From positions 558,001 through 622,000 of the forward strand of contig NZ_JBNGOQ010000004.1 in NCBI RefSeq assembly GCF_050589645.1: a DNA stretch of 64,000 nucleotides. Reading direction: 5' to 3'. Both the position numbers and the translations under genes were made by a program. The stretch's first letter is position 1, and the number at the start of each line of letters is the position of its first letter. The notes beneath the pieces were generated by a model, which did not search any database, had not been told where the DNA came from, and worked only from the letters and a program-made list of their open reading frames with translations. This stretch comes from JBNGOQ01 sp050589645. Lineage in GTDB: Bacteria > Bacteroidota > Bacteroidia > Flavobacteriales > Flavobacteriaceae. Positions 50,966 through 60,596 of the stretch are shown here, in pieces.

Positions 50966-53443
50966 ATGGCAAAGAATTTAGTAATTGTAGAGTCGCCCGC
51001 TAAAGCGAAAACAATAGAGAAATTTCTTGGAAAGGATTTCAAGGTAGAGTCCAGTTTTGGGCACATTGCCGATCTTCCTTCCAAGGAGTTGGGGGTAGAT
51101 GTGGACAATGGTTTTAAGCCCAAATATATTGTTGATAAAGAGAAAAAGGCCTTGGTGAAAAAGCTAAAGGACCTTGCCAAAAAAGCAGAGACCATATGGC
51201 TTGCCAGTGATGAAGACCGTGAAGGGGAAGCCATCTCCTGGCATTTGTCCGAGGAGCTAAAATTGGATAAGGCCAAGACCAAGCGGATTGTTTTCAATTC
51301 AATTACAAAATCTGCCATACAACGGGCCATAGAAAACCCAAGGGAAATAAATTACAATCTGGTCAACGCCCAACAAGCGAGGCGCGTTTTGGATAGATTG
51401 GTGGGTTACGAACTTTCCCCGATACTCTGGAAGAAAATAAAACCGGGCCTTTCTGCAGGAAGGGTACAATCGGTAGCGGTACGCTTAATCGTAGAGCGCG
51501 AGCGGAATATAGAAGCCTTTAAGCCTGAAGCTTCTTTTCGTGTCTCCGCACAGTTCAGGACCGCAAAGGGCGAGGTGTTCACCGCCAAGCTCGGCAAGAC
51601 CTTCCCCAATAGGGAGGATGCGGAGAAATTCCTGGAACAGAATATAGCGGCGAACTTCGCCGTATCTGACCTTGACAAAAAACCGGCCAAAAAATCCCCG
51701 GCCGCACCGTTTACGACCTCTACCCTACAACAGGAAGCGTCCCGAAAGCTGTATTTTTCGGTGGCAAGGACCATGCAGGTAGCACAACGCCTGTACGAGG
51801 CGGGATTGATTACCTATATGCGAACGGATAGTGTGAATCTTTCCAAGGAGGCCATAGGGGCCGCCAAAGAGGCTATTGCCGAAAACTATGGGGAGGCCTA
51901 CAGTACGGTGCGCAACTATACCGGGAAATCCAAAGGGGCACAGGAGGCACATGAGGCCATTCGCCCTACCGATATGATAAAGCAGTCGCCTTCGCTTGAA
52001 CGTGACCAATCTAAATTATATGAACTTATTTGGAAACGCACCATTGCTTCCCAAATGAGTGATGCCCGGTTGGAACGCACCAACGTAAAGATCAAGACCA
52101 CATCCCATAGCGAAGTCTTTACCGCTGACGGAGAGGTTATCAAGTTCGATGGTTTTCTAAAGGTGTACATGGAAGGAAGGGATGAAGAGGATATTGTGGA
52201 AGAACAGGATGGGATGCTCCCTGCCCTGAAGGTAGGTAATGGACTTCAAAATGACTACATCACCGCTACAGAGCGTTTCACCAGACCACCTTATAGGTAT
52301 ACGGAGGCTTCCCTGGTAAAAAAATTGGAGGAGTTGGGCATCGGAAGACCGTCTACCTACGCACCAACCATTTCTACCATACAAAATAGGGGCTATGTAG
52401 AAAAAGGCATGGTAGAAGGTACCGAGAGAAAATACCGGCAATTGCTTCTGGAATCCAACAACATCTCGGTAAAACAACTCTCCGAGACCATAGGTTCGGA
52501 CAAGGGAAAGTTGGTCCCCACGGATATAGGAATGATTGTAAACGATTTTTTGGTAAGCCATTTTGCCAATATCCTGGATTATAATTTTACCGCCAGGGTA
52601 GAGGAAAATTTTGATGAGATCGCTTCCGGGGATGAGGATTGGCAGCAAGTGATGCGAACGTTTTACCGGGATTTTCATCCAACGGTCCTCGATGTGGAAG
52701 AGAATGCCGGCAGAGCTAGTGGGGAACGGGTATTGGGAAGCGACCCTAAGACGGGTCGGCAGGTTGCAGTGAGACTGGGTAGGTTTGGCCCTATGGTACA
52801 GATCGGCACGGTAGAGGAGGAAGAGAAACCCTTATTCGCAAGTTTACTACCAGACCAGTCACTGAACACCATTACCTATGAGGAAGCCATGGAGCTCTTT
52901 AAACTTCCCAGAAAATTGGGTGTTTACGAGGGCGAGGAAATAGAGGCCAACGTGGGTAGGTTTGGACCCTATGTACGGTTTGGCAAGAAGTTTATCTCCC
53001 TAGGCAAAACAGAAAGCGCTATGACCGTGGATTTGGAACGGGCTATAGAACTTATCAAGGAAAAACAAAAGGCCGATGCGCCCATAACCTCCTATGAAGG
53101 GAAGGACGTTACCAAGGGAACAGGCCGTTTTGGGCCTTTTATCAAATGGGACGGCATGTTTATCAACGTAAACAAGAAGTACGATTTTGATGCCCTTTCG
53201 CAAACAGATATCGAGGAACTTATCGAAGCAAAGAAACAGAAGGAACGGGATAAACTGGTGCAGCAATGGCCAGAGGAAGGCATCCGTATCGAAAAGGCCA
53301 GATGGGGAAGGCACACCATCATCAAAGGCAAGATCAAGGTAGAACTTTCCAAGGATGTGGATGCTACCCAGGTTTCGCTCGAAGAGGCCCAGGCCCTTCT
53401 GGAGAAGAAAACACCCAAGAAAAAATCAAAGGCGAAAAAATAG
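50966..53443 (+). CDS. topA: DNA topoisomerase I
   Basis: A type IA enzyme that relaxes negative supercoils. 825 residues. The TOPRIM domain is N-terminal (KNLVIVESPAKAKTIEKFLG, LASDEDREGEAISWHL), and the active-site tyrosine is Tyr284 in TYMRTDSVNLS. Instead of the cysteine zinc fingers of E. coli TopA, the C-terminal part (about 580-800) has repeated beta modules such as GRQVAVRLGRFGPMVQIGTV, GRFGPYVRFGKK and GRFGPFIKWDGMF, and ends in a lysine-rich tail that should bind DNA. It has its own promoter. Confidence 0.97.
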   Translation: MAKNLVIVESPAKAKTIEKFLGKDFKVESSFGHIADLPSKELGVDVDNGFKPKYIVDKEKKALVKKLKDLAKKAETIWLASDEDREGEAISWHLSEELKLDKAKTKRIVFNSITKSAIQRAIENPREINYNLVNAQQARRVLDRLVGYELSPILWKKIKPGLSAGRVQSVAVRLIVERERNIEAFKPEASFRVSAQFRTAKGEVFTAKLGKTFPNREDAEKFLEQNIAANFAVSDLDKKPAKKSPAAPFTTSTLQQEASRKLYFSVARTMQVAQRLYEAGLITYMRTDSVNLSKEAIGAAKEAIAENYGEAYSTVRNYTGKSKGAQEAHEAIRPTDMIKQSPSLERDQSKLYELIWKRTIASQMSDARLERTNVKIKTTSHSEVFTADGEVIKFDGFLKVYMEGRDEEDIVEEQDGMLPALKVGNGLQNDYITATERFTRPPYRYTEASLVKKLEELGIGRPSTYAPTISTIQNRGYVEKGMVEGTERKYRQLLLESNNISVKQLSETIGSDKGKLVPTDIGMIVNDFLVSHFANILDYNFTARVEENFDEIASGDEDWQQVMRTFYRDFHPTVLDVEENAGRASGERVLGSDPKTGRQVAVRLGRFGPMVQIGTVEEEEKPLFASLLPDQSLNTITYEEAMELFKLPRKLGVYEGEEIEANVGRFGPYVRFGKKFISLGKTESAMTVDLERAIELIKEKQKADAPITSYEGKDVTKGTGRFGPFIKWDGMFINVNKKYDFDALSQTDIEELIEAKKQKERDKLVQQWPEEGIRIEKARWGRHTIIKGKIKVELSKDVDATQVSLEEAQALLEKKTPKKKSKAKK

Positions 53444-53552
53444 CGGGGCCACACATATTTGTTATTCGAATTTGGAAAGTTTATTTTTGAAAAGGAAATG
53501 GTCGCTCGACCTTATTCGGAAACGATAAACAACTTTGCAAACCCTCCTTTGA

Positions 53553-54710
53553 ATGGCATTTGATTTTTTAGTCCCTGTTGAAGATAACGTATTGGCACAC
53601 TGCGAGTTACTTCCGCCACAAGCGCTTGGGAAGAACATCCATAAACACACTTCGAAAAAAGGATTGCCGGTATTGGCCGGTGCCTCCATAGCTATTGTGG
53701 GCGTGCACGAATCGCGAAACGCCTTCGAAAAAAAACTGGAACGCCTGGATATTTCCCAGATTAGGATACAATTATACAAGCTCATGTTGGGCAATTGGAA
53801 TGCCACTATTGTAGATCTTGGTGACATAGAAGAAGGCGAGGAAGTAGCGGATACCTACTTTGTGGTAAAGGAAATCATGGCGGGACTTTTGGAAGAAAAT
53901 ATTGTGCCCGTGCTTATTGGCGCTACACAGGATATTACTTATCCAACCTATAGAGCCTTCGATTCCATCAGGGACATGGTAAACCTGGTGGCTATAGATA
54001 GTAGGTTCGATTTTGGGGATGCCGACGAGCTCATTTCCTCCCATTCCTATATGAGCAAGATTATCACGGACAAACCCAATAATCTGTTCAATTTTTCCAA
54101 TATAGGCTACCAAAGTTATTTCAATGCCCAGGAAGAAATAGACCTCATGGAACGCCTGTTTTTTGATGCCTATCGTTTGGGAGAGATTGTGTCCAACATT
54201 TCCCTGGTAGAGCCTGTGTTGAGGAGTGCACATCTGGTAAGTTTGGACGCTAGGGCCATACGGGCCAGTGAAATTGGACTGTCTGACGCCTTTTCCCCCA
54301 ACGGATTCACGGGCCGTGAGATATGCGCTATTGCGAGGTATGCCGGCATTAGCGATACCGTCTCCCTATTGGGCATTTACGAGAGTGAGAACACCGTACA
54401 ATCCTTTCAGCTTATCGCACAGATTATTTGGTATTTTATAGAGGGTTTCAACTTCAGGATAAAGGAGTCCCCACACACCAAAAAAGAGGATTTCAACAAG
54501 TTCATGGTACCCACGGAAACAGAGGAACTTGTCTTTTATAAAAGCAATCTTACGGACAGATGGTGGGTCGAGGTTCCGTCAATTTTAACTTCACATACTA
54601 AAACCAGTTCACCTGCGTTATTACCATGCACCGAAGACGATTATTTGGAAGCATGTAACCAAAATATCCCCGAACGGTGGTTTAAGGCCTATAAGAAAGG
54701 CTTTAGCTAG
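53553..54710 (+). CDS. Arginase-fold (formimidoylglutamase-like) protein with degenerate metal site
   Basis: 385 residues of the arginase/agmatinase/formimidoylglutamase superfamily. The usual three metal motifs are altered: GG-D-H becomes GATQD (123-127, His to Gln126), D-A-H-x-D becomes DSRFD (149-153, His to Arg151), and S-x-D-x-D becomes SLDAR (230-234, Asp to Arg234). Three of six manganese ligands are thus replaced, so ureohydrolase activity is unlikely. It lies directly before gldK on the same strand (116-nt gap) and after topA, not beside histidine-degradation genes. It may be a structural or regulatory partner of the gliding/secretion cluster; that is inference. Confidence 0.85.
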   Translation: MAFDFLVPVEDNVLAHCELLPPQALGKNIHKHTSKKGLPVLAGASIAIVGVHESRNAFEKKLERLDISQIRIQLYKLMLGNWNATIVDLGDIEEGEEVADTYFVVKEIMAGLLEENIVPVLIGATQDITYPTYRAFDSIRDMVNLVAIDSRFDFGDADELISSHSYMSKIITDKPNNLFNFSNIGYQSYFNAQEEIDLMERLFFDAYRLGEIVSNISLVEPVLRSAHLVSLDARAIRASEIGLSDAFSPNGFTGREICAIARYAGISDTVSLLGIYESENTVQSFQLIAQIIWYFIEGFNFRIKESPHTKKEDFNKFMVPTETEELVFYKSNLTDRWWVEVPSILTSHTKTSSPALLPCTEDDYLEACNQNIPERWFKAYKKGFS

Positions 54711-54826
54711 GAAAAAAATAATTTAAAGGATAGGTTGTTCTGTACAATAAATTATTCAAAAATTAGTTTTAGAGAGTAATAATTGTGTTTACAATTTATA
54801 ATCATAATCGAAATTAACCTATAAGT

Positions 54827-56182
54827 ATGAAGAAGCTATTGTTACCATCTATAGCATTTGTTTTCTTGCTCGCAAGTTGTGGGTCCAAAACAAAGGGAGA
54901 ACTAGTCGGTGCCCAAGGTAAAAAATGGTATCCGGAGAAACCATATGGAATGGAACTGATCCCTAGGGGATCTTTCATTATGGGAAAGAGTGAGGAGGAT
55001 ATGGCACAGGCCCTCAACGCACCAACAAAAACAGTAACCGTACGCTCCTTCTACATGGACGATACGGAAATTACAAATAGCGAATACCGTCAGTTTGTGG
55101 AATGGGTCAAAGATTCCATTACCAGGACCAAGTTGGCCATTTTGGCCGATGAGCTTGGTTTGGGTCCGGAGGATGGTGGTATCGGTGATTACGCATTTAA
55201 GGATGCCGACACCACAAAAGCTTCCGCCTATGACAAGTATATGTTGGACAACTATGCAGGTCTGGGAGAGACCGGTTATGAAGGTAGGGCCTTGAATAAG
55301 GATGAAGACCTCATTTGGGACACCTCCGAATATCCGGACGAGTACTATACCGAGGTAATGGATTCCCTGTACATCCCGGAAGAAGAATCGTATAACGGAC
55401 AGCGTACTGTTGACGTAAACGTCTTGAAGTACAAATACAGCTGGATGGACATTGAAGCAGCTGCCCGATCTCGTAACGGTAGAAGAAAAGATTTTATACG
55501 ACAGGAAGAGTTGGAGGTATATCCCGATACCACAGTTTGGATCCGGGACTTTGAATATTCGTACAACGAGCCTATGCACAATGATTACTTCTGGCACGAC
55601 GCCTATAGTGATTATCCTGTAGTAGGGGTTTCCTGGATACAGGCCAAAGCGTTTTGTAACTGGAGGACCAAATTCAAGAACGACGATCAGAAAGACCGGG
55701 GCAAACAATTCGTGAACCAGTTTAGACTGCCTACGGAAGCCGAATGGGAATATGCGGCCCGTGGTGGCATTGAAGGAGGTACCTACCCTTGGGGAGGTCC
55801 TTATGTAATCAGTGACACCGGCTGCTTTATGGCCAACTTTAAACCACAACGTGGGGATTATGCCGCCGATGCCGCACTGTATACGGTAGAGGCCAAGTCC
55901 TATGAGCCTAACGATTTTAACTTGTATAACATGGCTGGAAATGTTTCTGAATGGACCAACTCTAGTTTTGACCCAAGTTCATACGATTATGTATCTACCA
56001 TGAACCCTAATGGAGGCGATGGCTCCAATGCCAGAAAAGTGATTCGCGGAGGTTCCTGGAAAGACGTGGCTTACTTTTTACAGGTGAGCACTAGGGACTA
56101 CGAGTACAAGGATTCCGCAAGAAGCTATATCGGGTTCCGTACCGTACAGGATTATATGGGAGAAGAAGATTCTACCCAATAA
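54827..56182 (+). CDS. gldK: Gliding motility / type IX secretion lipoprotein GldK
   Basis: The outer-membrane lipoprotein (PorK homologue) that forms the periplasmic ring of the type IX secretion system with GldN. 451 residues, with signal and lipobox LLASC (Cys at 17). A SUMF1/formylglycine-enzyme fold fills the rest: GMELIPRGSFIMG, MDDTEITNSEYRQFVEWV, YPVVGVSWIQAKAFCNWR, FRLPTEAEWEYAARGG, MAGNVSEWTNS and VIRGGSWKD. The fold serves structure, not sulfatase activation. It is the first gene of gldKLMN. Confidence 0.97.
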   Translation: MKKLLLPSIAFVFLLASCGSKTKGELVGAQGKKWYPEKPYGMELIPRGSFIMGKSEEDMAQALNAPTKTVTVRSFYMDDTEITNSEYRQFVEWVKDSITRTKLAILADELGLGPEDGGIGDYAFKDADTTKASAYDKYMLDNYAGLGETGYEGRALNKDEDLIWDTSEYPDEYYTEVMDSLYIPEEESYNGQRTVDVNVLKYKYSWMDIEAAARSRNGRRKDFIRQEELEVYPDTTVWIRDFEYSYNEPMHNDYFWHDAYSDYPVVGVSWIQAKAFCNWRTKFKNDDQKDRGKQFVNQFRLPTEAEWEYAARGGIEGGTYPWGGPYVISDTGCFMANFKPQRGDYAADAALYTVEAKSYEPNDFNLYNMAGNVSEWTNSSFDPSSYDYVSTMNPNGGDGSNARKVIRGGSWKDVAYFLQVSTRDYEYKDSARSYIGFRTVQDYMGEEDSTQ

Positions 56183-56268
56183 AATAATAATAAGAACACT
56201 ACATACGAATCAAACGTTAAACCAAATACTTATTATTAACATTAAACTTTAAAATTAAATTTAGAATT

Positions 56269-56916
56269 ATGGCACAGTCAAAATCAACAAAAAAACTATT
56301 CAACATGGCCTATGGCCTTGGAGCATCGGTAGTAATTATAGGTGCGTTGTTTAAAATCCTTCACTGGGAATTTGGACCGCTTACGGGTGGACTCCTATTG
56401 GCAGTGGGTCTTATTACGGAAGCACTTATTTTTGCGATCAGTGCATTTGAACCGGTAGATGATGAATACGATTGGTCTTTGGTATATCCAGAATTAAGTG
56501 GCGGACTATCTAACGGCAAGAATGAGGCCGAAGAAGCCAGGGAAGCCGAAGGACTTTTGTCCAGAAAATTGGACGACCTTTTAAAAGAAGCCAATATCGA
56601 TGCCCAGTTGTTCGATAGCCTAGGCGACAGTATTAGAAATTTCGAAGGCGCTGCCAAGGGAATTACCCCTACCGTGGATGCCATGGAATCTACTAAGAAA
56701 TACTCTGAAGAGATGTCGCATGCAGCGGCCCAAATGGAATCTTTGAACAGTCTGTACAAAGTACAATTGGAAAGCGCAAGCAAGCAAGCTTCCGTAAATG
56801 AGGAAGTCGTACAGAATGCCAGCGCCCTTAAAGATCAAATGGAATCTTTGGCCACCAACCTTTCTTCCTTGAACGGTGTTTATGGTGGAATGCTGACTGC
56901 AATGAATAGAAACTAA
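56269..56916 (+). CDS. gldL: Gliding motility / type IX secretion motor protein GldL
   Basis: The inner-membrane stator-like subunit (PorL homologue) which, with GldM, turns proton flow into rotation for gliding and secretion. 215 residues. Two N-terminal membrane helices (about 13-28 and 38-60) include the conserved charged residues in FKILHWEFGPLTGGLL and LITEALIFAISAFEPVDDEY. The rest is a long cytosolic helical domain. It is 86 nt after gldK and 56 nt before gldM. Confidence 0.96.
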   Translation: MAQSKSTKKLFNMAYGLGASVVIIGALFKILHWEFGPLTGGLLLAVGLITEALIFAISAFEPVDDEYDWSLVYPELSGGLSNGKNEAEEAREAEGLLSRKLDDLLKEANIDAQLFDSLGDSIRNFEGAAKGITPTVDAMESTKKYSEEMSHAAAQMESLNSLYKVQLESASKQASVNEEVVQNASALKDQMESLATNLSSLNGVYGGMLTAMNRN

Positions 56917-56972
56917 TTGGATTTAGTGCACAAAACCCAAATCAAATTAACAATTAAATCTAATTAGAAAAC

Positions 56973-58541
56973 ATGGCAGGAGGAAAGCTATCACCACGTC
57001 AGAAGATGATCAACCTAATGTACTTGATCTTCATTGCAATGCTGGCGTTGAATATGAGTAAAGAAGTTCTAGCGGCGTTCGGATTAATGAACACCAAGCT
57101 GGAAGCTTCTAACGAAAAGACCACAGAAAGCAACTTGGCTTTCTTGGGCGGTCTGGAGACCAAGAGTACCGAAAACCCTGAAAAGTATAGCGAGCTATAC
57201 GAAAAGGCAAAGCAGATCAAAGAGCTTTCCCAGGGGTATTTTGATTACTTGGAAGATCTTAAAGGTAAAATGACCAAGGACATTGAAGATCCTACCGATT
57301 ATCAGGTAATGGACAAGTCCGATTATTTGGATCAGAAGTTCTTTCAGGGCGATAACCTAGCGCCCGAGGGAAAGAAATTCCTTAAGAATATCACTGACTA
57401 TCGCGATCAGGTAATCGCCATTTTACCCGAGAAGATGACCGAGGTAAAAGCTTCGGTAAAAGCGAAGTTCCAAACAGGCGATGCCAACGGCAAAGAGGAG
57501 AGAAGGGACGGAACCAAAGTAGATTGGATCAATTACCACTACGAAGGTTTTCCATTGATTGCCTCCTTGACCAAGCTTACTGCTCTGCAGTCCGATGTAA
57601 AAGCTACTGAGGAAGCAGCGCTTAAAGCCATGTTGGAAGGTCAGTTGACAGGGGAAATCTCTCTTAAGAATTTCCAAACCTTGTTGGATCAGAAAAAATC
57701 GGTCTTCTATGCCGGTGAAAAATTCGATGGAAGTATTGTACTCGGTAAAACCGATAAATCCTCTAAACCTGTAAAGGCCGATCTTACACTTGACGGTAGA
57801 AAATTGGCCGAAGGAAGGGACTATGCCCTTGAATCCGGGGGTGTAAAGCTGTTGATCAGTGCAGGTAGTGCTGGGGACCATGAGCTTAAAGGTCAGTTGA
57901 TCTATATGCAGGATGGGGAGGAAATCCCGGTTGAGGTGAACAATATCTTTTCTACCATCAATAAGCCCAATGCTGCGGTAATCGCTGCTGATAAGATGAA
58001 TGTGGTCTATAGAGGGGTATCCAACCCTATGACCATTTCCATTCCTGGAATTCCTGATAACAAGGTTACTGCCTCTGCACCTGGTCTTTCCAGAAGGAGC
58101 GGTAGTAAGTATGTAATGAATCCTGGCAAGGGAAGAACGGTGAGAATCGTTGCCTCCGGTGTACTGCCCGATGGCCAACGTATCTCTACGCCTGCCGAAT
58201 TTAGGATCAAGGATATTCCTAGACCTTCCGGTACGATCCGTGGGGAAGCCAACAGTGCCAAAATGCCAAGAAGAAACTTGGAGATTGCCACAGTGGGTGC
58301 CCTTTTGGAAGACTTTGACTTTGATTTGAATCTTGCCATAAGCGGATTCAAGTTTAAAGTGCCAGGTCAGCCAACGGTGAACGTAAAAGGTGGAAAACTG
58401 GATGCCAGGGCCAAGGGTGCGCTAAAACGTGCCAGACGTGGCGATGCTGTGCAAATATTTGACATACAAGCTTATATTACCAATAACAGGACCTATAAAC
58501 TAAAGAAGGTATCTCCTGTGGTAATTGAGATAACAAACTAA
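56973..58541 (+). CDS. gldM: Gliding motility / type IX secretion protein GldM
   Basis: The long periplasmic shaft (PorM homologue) linking the GldL motor to the GldK/GldN ring. 522 residues. It starts GGKLSPRQKMINLMYLIFIA, with one membrane helix at about 13-35 followed by the conserved ALNMSKEVL. Four periplasmic domains follow, including a helical D1 (about 40-220), and beta domains with GVSNPMTISIPGIPDNKVTA in D3 and AYITNNRTYKLKKVSPVVIE at the end. It is followed after 20 nt by gldN. Confidence 0.97.
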   Translation: MAGGKLSPRQKMINLMYLIFIAMLALNMSKEVLAAFGLMNTKLEASNEKTTESNLAFLGGLETKSTENPEKYSELYEKAKQIKELSQGYFDYLEDLKGKMTKDIEDPTDYQVMDKSDYLDQKFFQGDNLAPEGKKFLKNITDYRDQVIAILPEKMTEVKASVKAKFQTGDANGKEERRDGTKVDWINYHYEGFPLIASLTKLTALQSDVKATEEAALKAMLEGQLTGEISLKNFQTLLDQKKSVFYAGEKFDGSIVLGKTDKSSKPVKADLTLDGRKLAEGRDYALESGGVKLLISAGSAGDHELKGQLIYMQDGEEIPVEVNNIFSTINKPNAAVIAADKMNVVYRGVSNPMTISIPGIPDNKVTASAPGLSRRSGSKYVMNPGKGRTVRIVASGVLPDGQRISTPAEFRIKDIPRPSGTIRGEANSAKMPRRNLEIATVGALLEDFDFDLNLAISGFKFKVPGQPTVNVKGGKLDARAKGALKRARRGDAVQIFDIQAYITNNRTYKLKKVSPVVIEITN

Positions 58542-58561
58542 GTAAAGTAAATTTTTAACAA

Positions 58562-59464
58562 ATGAATTGGAAGAATGTTTTATTAATCGGAGCGGTAACC
58601 CTGTTACCGGTATCCATGATGGCCCAGGCAAACATATTGAATGCCAAAAAGCCGCAGGATATTGGAAAGAAGACAGAAACGCAGAAAGCAATGGACAATG
58701 ATGCTCCTTTGGAATATGGGTACGTGGATGATAGGGATATCCTGTGGTCCAAGACCATATGGGAAGTCATTGACTTGGACGAGCGTGTTAACTTTCCCTT
58801 GTACTATCCCATAGATACCGTAGATATCGGTTCCGATAGAAGATCGCTCTACGATGTTTTGATCAAAAACATCAAAAGTGGTAAACTAACGGATGTCTAT
58901 GTGGATTCCTATTTCACTGAAAAAAGAGTGTTCAGTGATTTGGAGGCCACCTTGAAGAAAACCGATACCACCGATTTTGGATACGAACAATACAATGCTG
59001 GGGAGCAGATTTCCGCGGAATATATTAACCAAAGGGAACTTACCGCAGCTGATCTTGAGGAGTATCTGATCAAGGGTATCTGGTATTTTGACAAGCGACA
59101 AGGTGAACTTAAATACCGTATGTTGGGTATTGCCCCTGTGGCGCCCGATGTGAACTTCATCGATGATGATGCCATGGATCCCGATGAGGCCAAAGTAGCC
59201 CTGTTTTGGGTATGGTATCCCGGTGCAAGGCAGATCTTGCACGATGCCAAGGTGTTCAACCAACGCAATTCGGCCCAGCCTATATCCTTCGATATGCTTT
59301 TGAACGCCCGTCGTTTTAATGCCACTATCTACAAAGAGGATAATATTCATGGCGACCGTAGGATCAAGGACTATGTTGCTGACAATGCCTTGTTCCAATT
59401 ACTGGAAGCCAACCGTATCAAGGAAACTATCCGAGATAGGGAACAGGATATGTGGGCGTATTAG
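58562..59464 (+). CDS. gldN: Gliding motility / type IX secretion protein GldN
   Basis: The periplasmic ring protein (PorN homologue) that binds GldK. 300 residues with a signal peptide (VLLIGAVTLLPVSMMAQ). Conserved parts include DDRDILWSKTIWEVIDLDER, NFPLYYPID, the FWVWYPGARQILH segment and the end RDREQDMWAY. Only one copy is present; the gldO paralogue found in Flavobacterium johnsoniae is absent here. A terminator closes the cluster 36 nt downstream. Confidence 0.96.
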   Translation: MNWKNVLLIGAVTLLPVSMMAQANILNAKKPQDIGKKTETQKAMDNDAPLEYGYVDDRDILWSKTIWEVIDLDERVNFPLYYPIDTVDIGSDRRSLYDVLIKNIKSGKLTDVYVDSYFTEKRVFSDLEATLKKTDTTDFGYEQYNAGEQISAEYINQRELTAADLEEYLIKGIWYFDKRQGELKYRMLGIAPVAPDVNFIDDDAMDPDEAKVALFWVWYPGARQILHDAKVFNQRNSAQPISFDMLLNARRFNATIYKEDNIHGDRRIKDYVADNALFQLLEANRIKETIRDREQDMWAY

Positions 59465-59500
59465 TCCCGAGAAGTATTCCAATTCAATACATAAAACGAA

Positions 59501-59528
59501 AACGCTGCACTTTGGTGCAGCGTTTTTT
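59501..59528 (+). terminator. Terminator of gldKLMN
   Basis: A 10-bp perfect stem (aacgctgcac / gtgcagcgtt) with a 4-nt loop, continuing into seven T residues. It separates gldN from the FAD oxidoreductase gene, whose start codon is only 12 nt farther on. Confidence 0.9.
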
Positions 59529-59540
59529 TATTTTTGCTCC

Positions 59541-60596
59541 ATGATAGATGTATTGGTGGTAGGCTCCGGCTTGGCCGGAATGTCCTTTTGTGAGGTGCTG
59601 GAAGAAAATAACAAGACCTTCCTGGTCGTTGCCGATGATTCCCAACGGGCATCGCAGGTAGCAGGGGGCCTCTATAATCCTGTTATTCTAAAGCGTTTTA
59701 CCTTGGCATGGAATGCAGCGGAGCAACTCAAGGGGGTAGTGCCCTTTTATACCCACTTGGAAGAAAAACTAAAACTGAAACTGCACCATCGGGTACCCGT
59801 CTTGCGGCGCTTTGCCTCGATTGAGGAACAGAACCAATGGTTCGAGGCCAGGGATACCCCACAATTGCAGACGTTTCTTTCGCCCAAGATCCGTACCAAC
59901 ACCAACACCTCCCTAGAGGCCCCTTATGGGTATGGAGAAGTGATGCATACCGGCAGGGTAGACACCAAAAAACTGTTGGCGGGCTATGGCACTTATCTCG
60001 ATGATCGTAATCTATGTGTACATGAACCCTTTGATTTTGACGCCTTAAAAATTGGACCAAGCCACTTTGAGTATAAATCCATTCGCGCCAGACATATCGT
60101 CTTTGCCACAGGATATGGGCTCAAACAAAACCCCTATTTCAATTACCTCCCATTAACGGGTACCAAGGGCGAGTTGTTGACCATAGAAGCCCCGGAACTA
60201 AAGGAGCATGCAGTAATCAAATCTTCCGTATTCCTTATTCCCCTGGGCAGGCATCGTTATTTAGTGGGTGCTACCTATAAATGGAAGGACAAGACCAACA
60301 CGCCTACCTTGGAGGCTAGGACAGAACTGCTTGAAAAACTGGATACCTTTTTGAACTGCGATTATGAGGTAGTCGCCCATGTGGCCGGTATACGACCTAC
60401 GGTAACCGATAGGAGGCCTTTGGTAGGACGGCATCCCCAACATGACCAAATGTATGTTTTGAACGGCTTAGGCTCAAGAGGTGTAATGATCGCGCCCTAT
60501 GCTGCAAAGCTGCTGTATCAAAATATGGAGTACGACTTGCCCTTGCCCAAGGAAATGGATGTGGCCCGGTTCAGTAAAAAATACGTTAAGGGTTAA
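59541..60596 (+). CDS. FAD-dependent oxidoreductase (DAO family)
   Basis: A longer frame from 59319 overlaps gldN and the terminator, so the start is placed at the Met at 59541, where the nucleotide-binding motif begins (MIDVLVVGSGLAGMSFCEVL, GxGxxG at 9-14). The 351-residue protein ends with the second FAD contact GLGSRGVMIAPYAAKLL. The middle has GGLYNPVILKRFTLAW and TGTKGELLTI, as in amino-acid oxidase-type enzymes. The substrate is unknown. Because a terminator sits just before it, it must have its own promoter or rely on read-through. It overlaps the convergent DUF983 gene by 11 bases. Confidence 0.88.
   Translation: MIDVLVVGSGLAGMSFCEVLEENNKTFLVVADDSQRASQVAGGLYNPVILKRFTLAWNAAEQLKGVVPFYTHLEEKLKLKLHHRVPVLRRFASIEEQNQWFEARDTPQLQTFLSPKIRTNTNTSLEAPYGYGEVMHTGRVDTKKLLAGYGTYLDDRNLCVHEPFDFDALKIGPSHFEYKSIRARHIVFATGYGLKQNPYFNYLPLTGTKGELLTIEAPELKEHAVIKSSVFLIPLGRHRYLVGATYKWKDKTNTPTLEARTELLEKLDTFLNCDYEVVAHVAGIRPTVTDRRPLVGRHPQHDQMYVLNGLGSRGVMIAPYAAKLLYQNMEYDLPLPKEMDVARFSKKYVKG

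Noticed and set aside
54902..55849. A 315-codon open frame on the minus strand
   Set aside because: It is antisense to gldK and has no independent support.
59319..59540. N-terminal extension of the FAD oxidoreductase to an upstream Met
   Set aside because: It would overlap the gldN end and run through a strong terminator; the nucleotide-binding motif begins at the Met at 59541.
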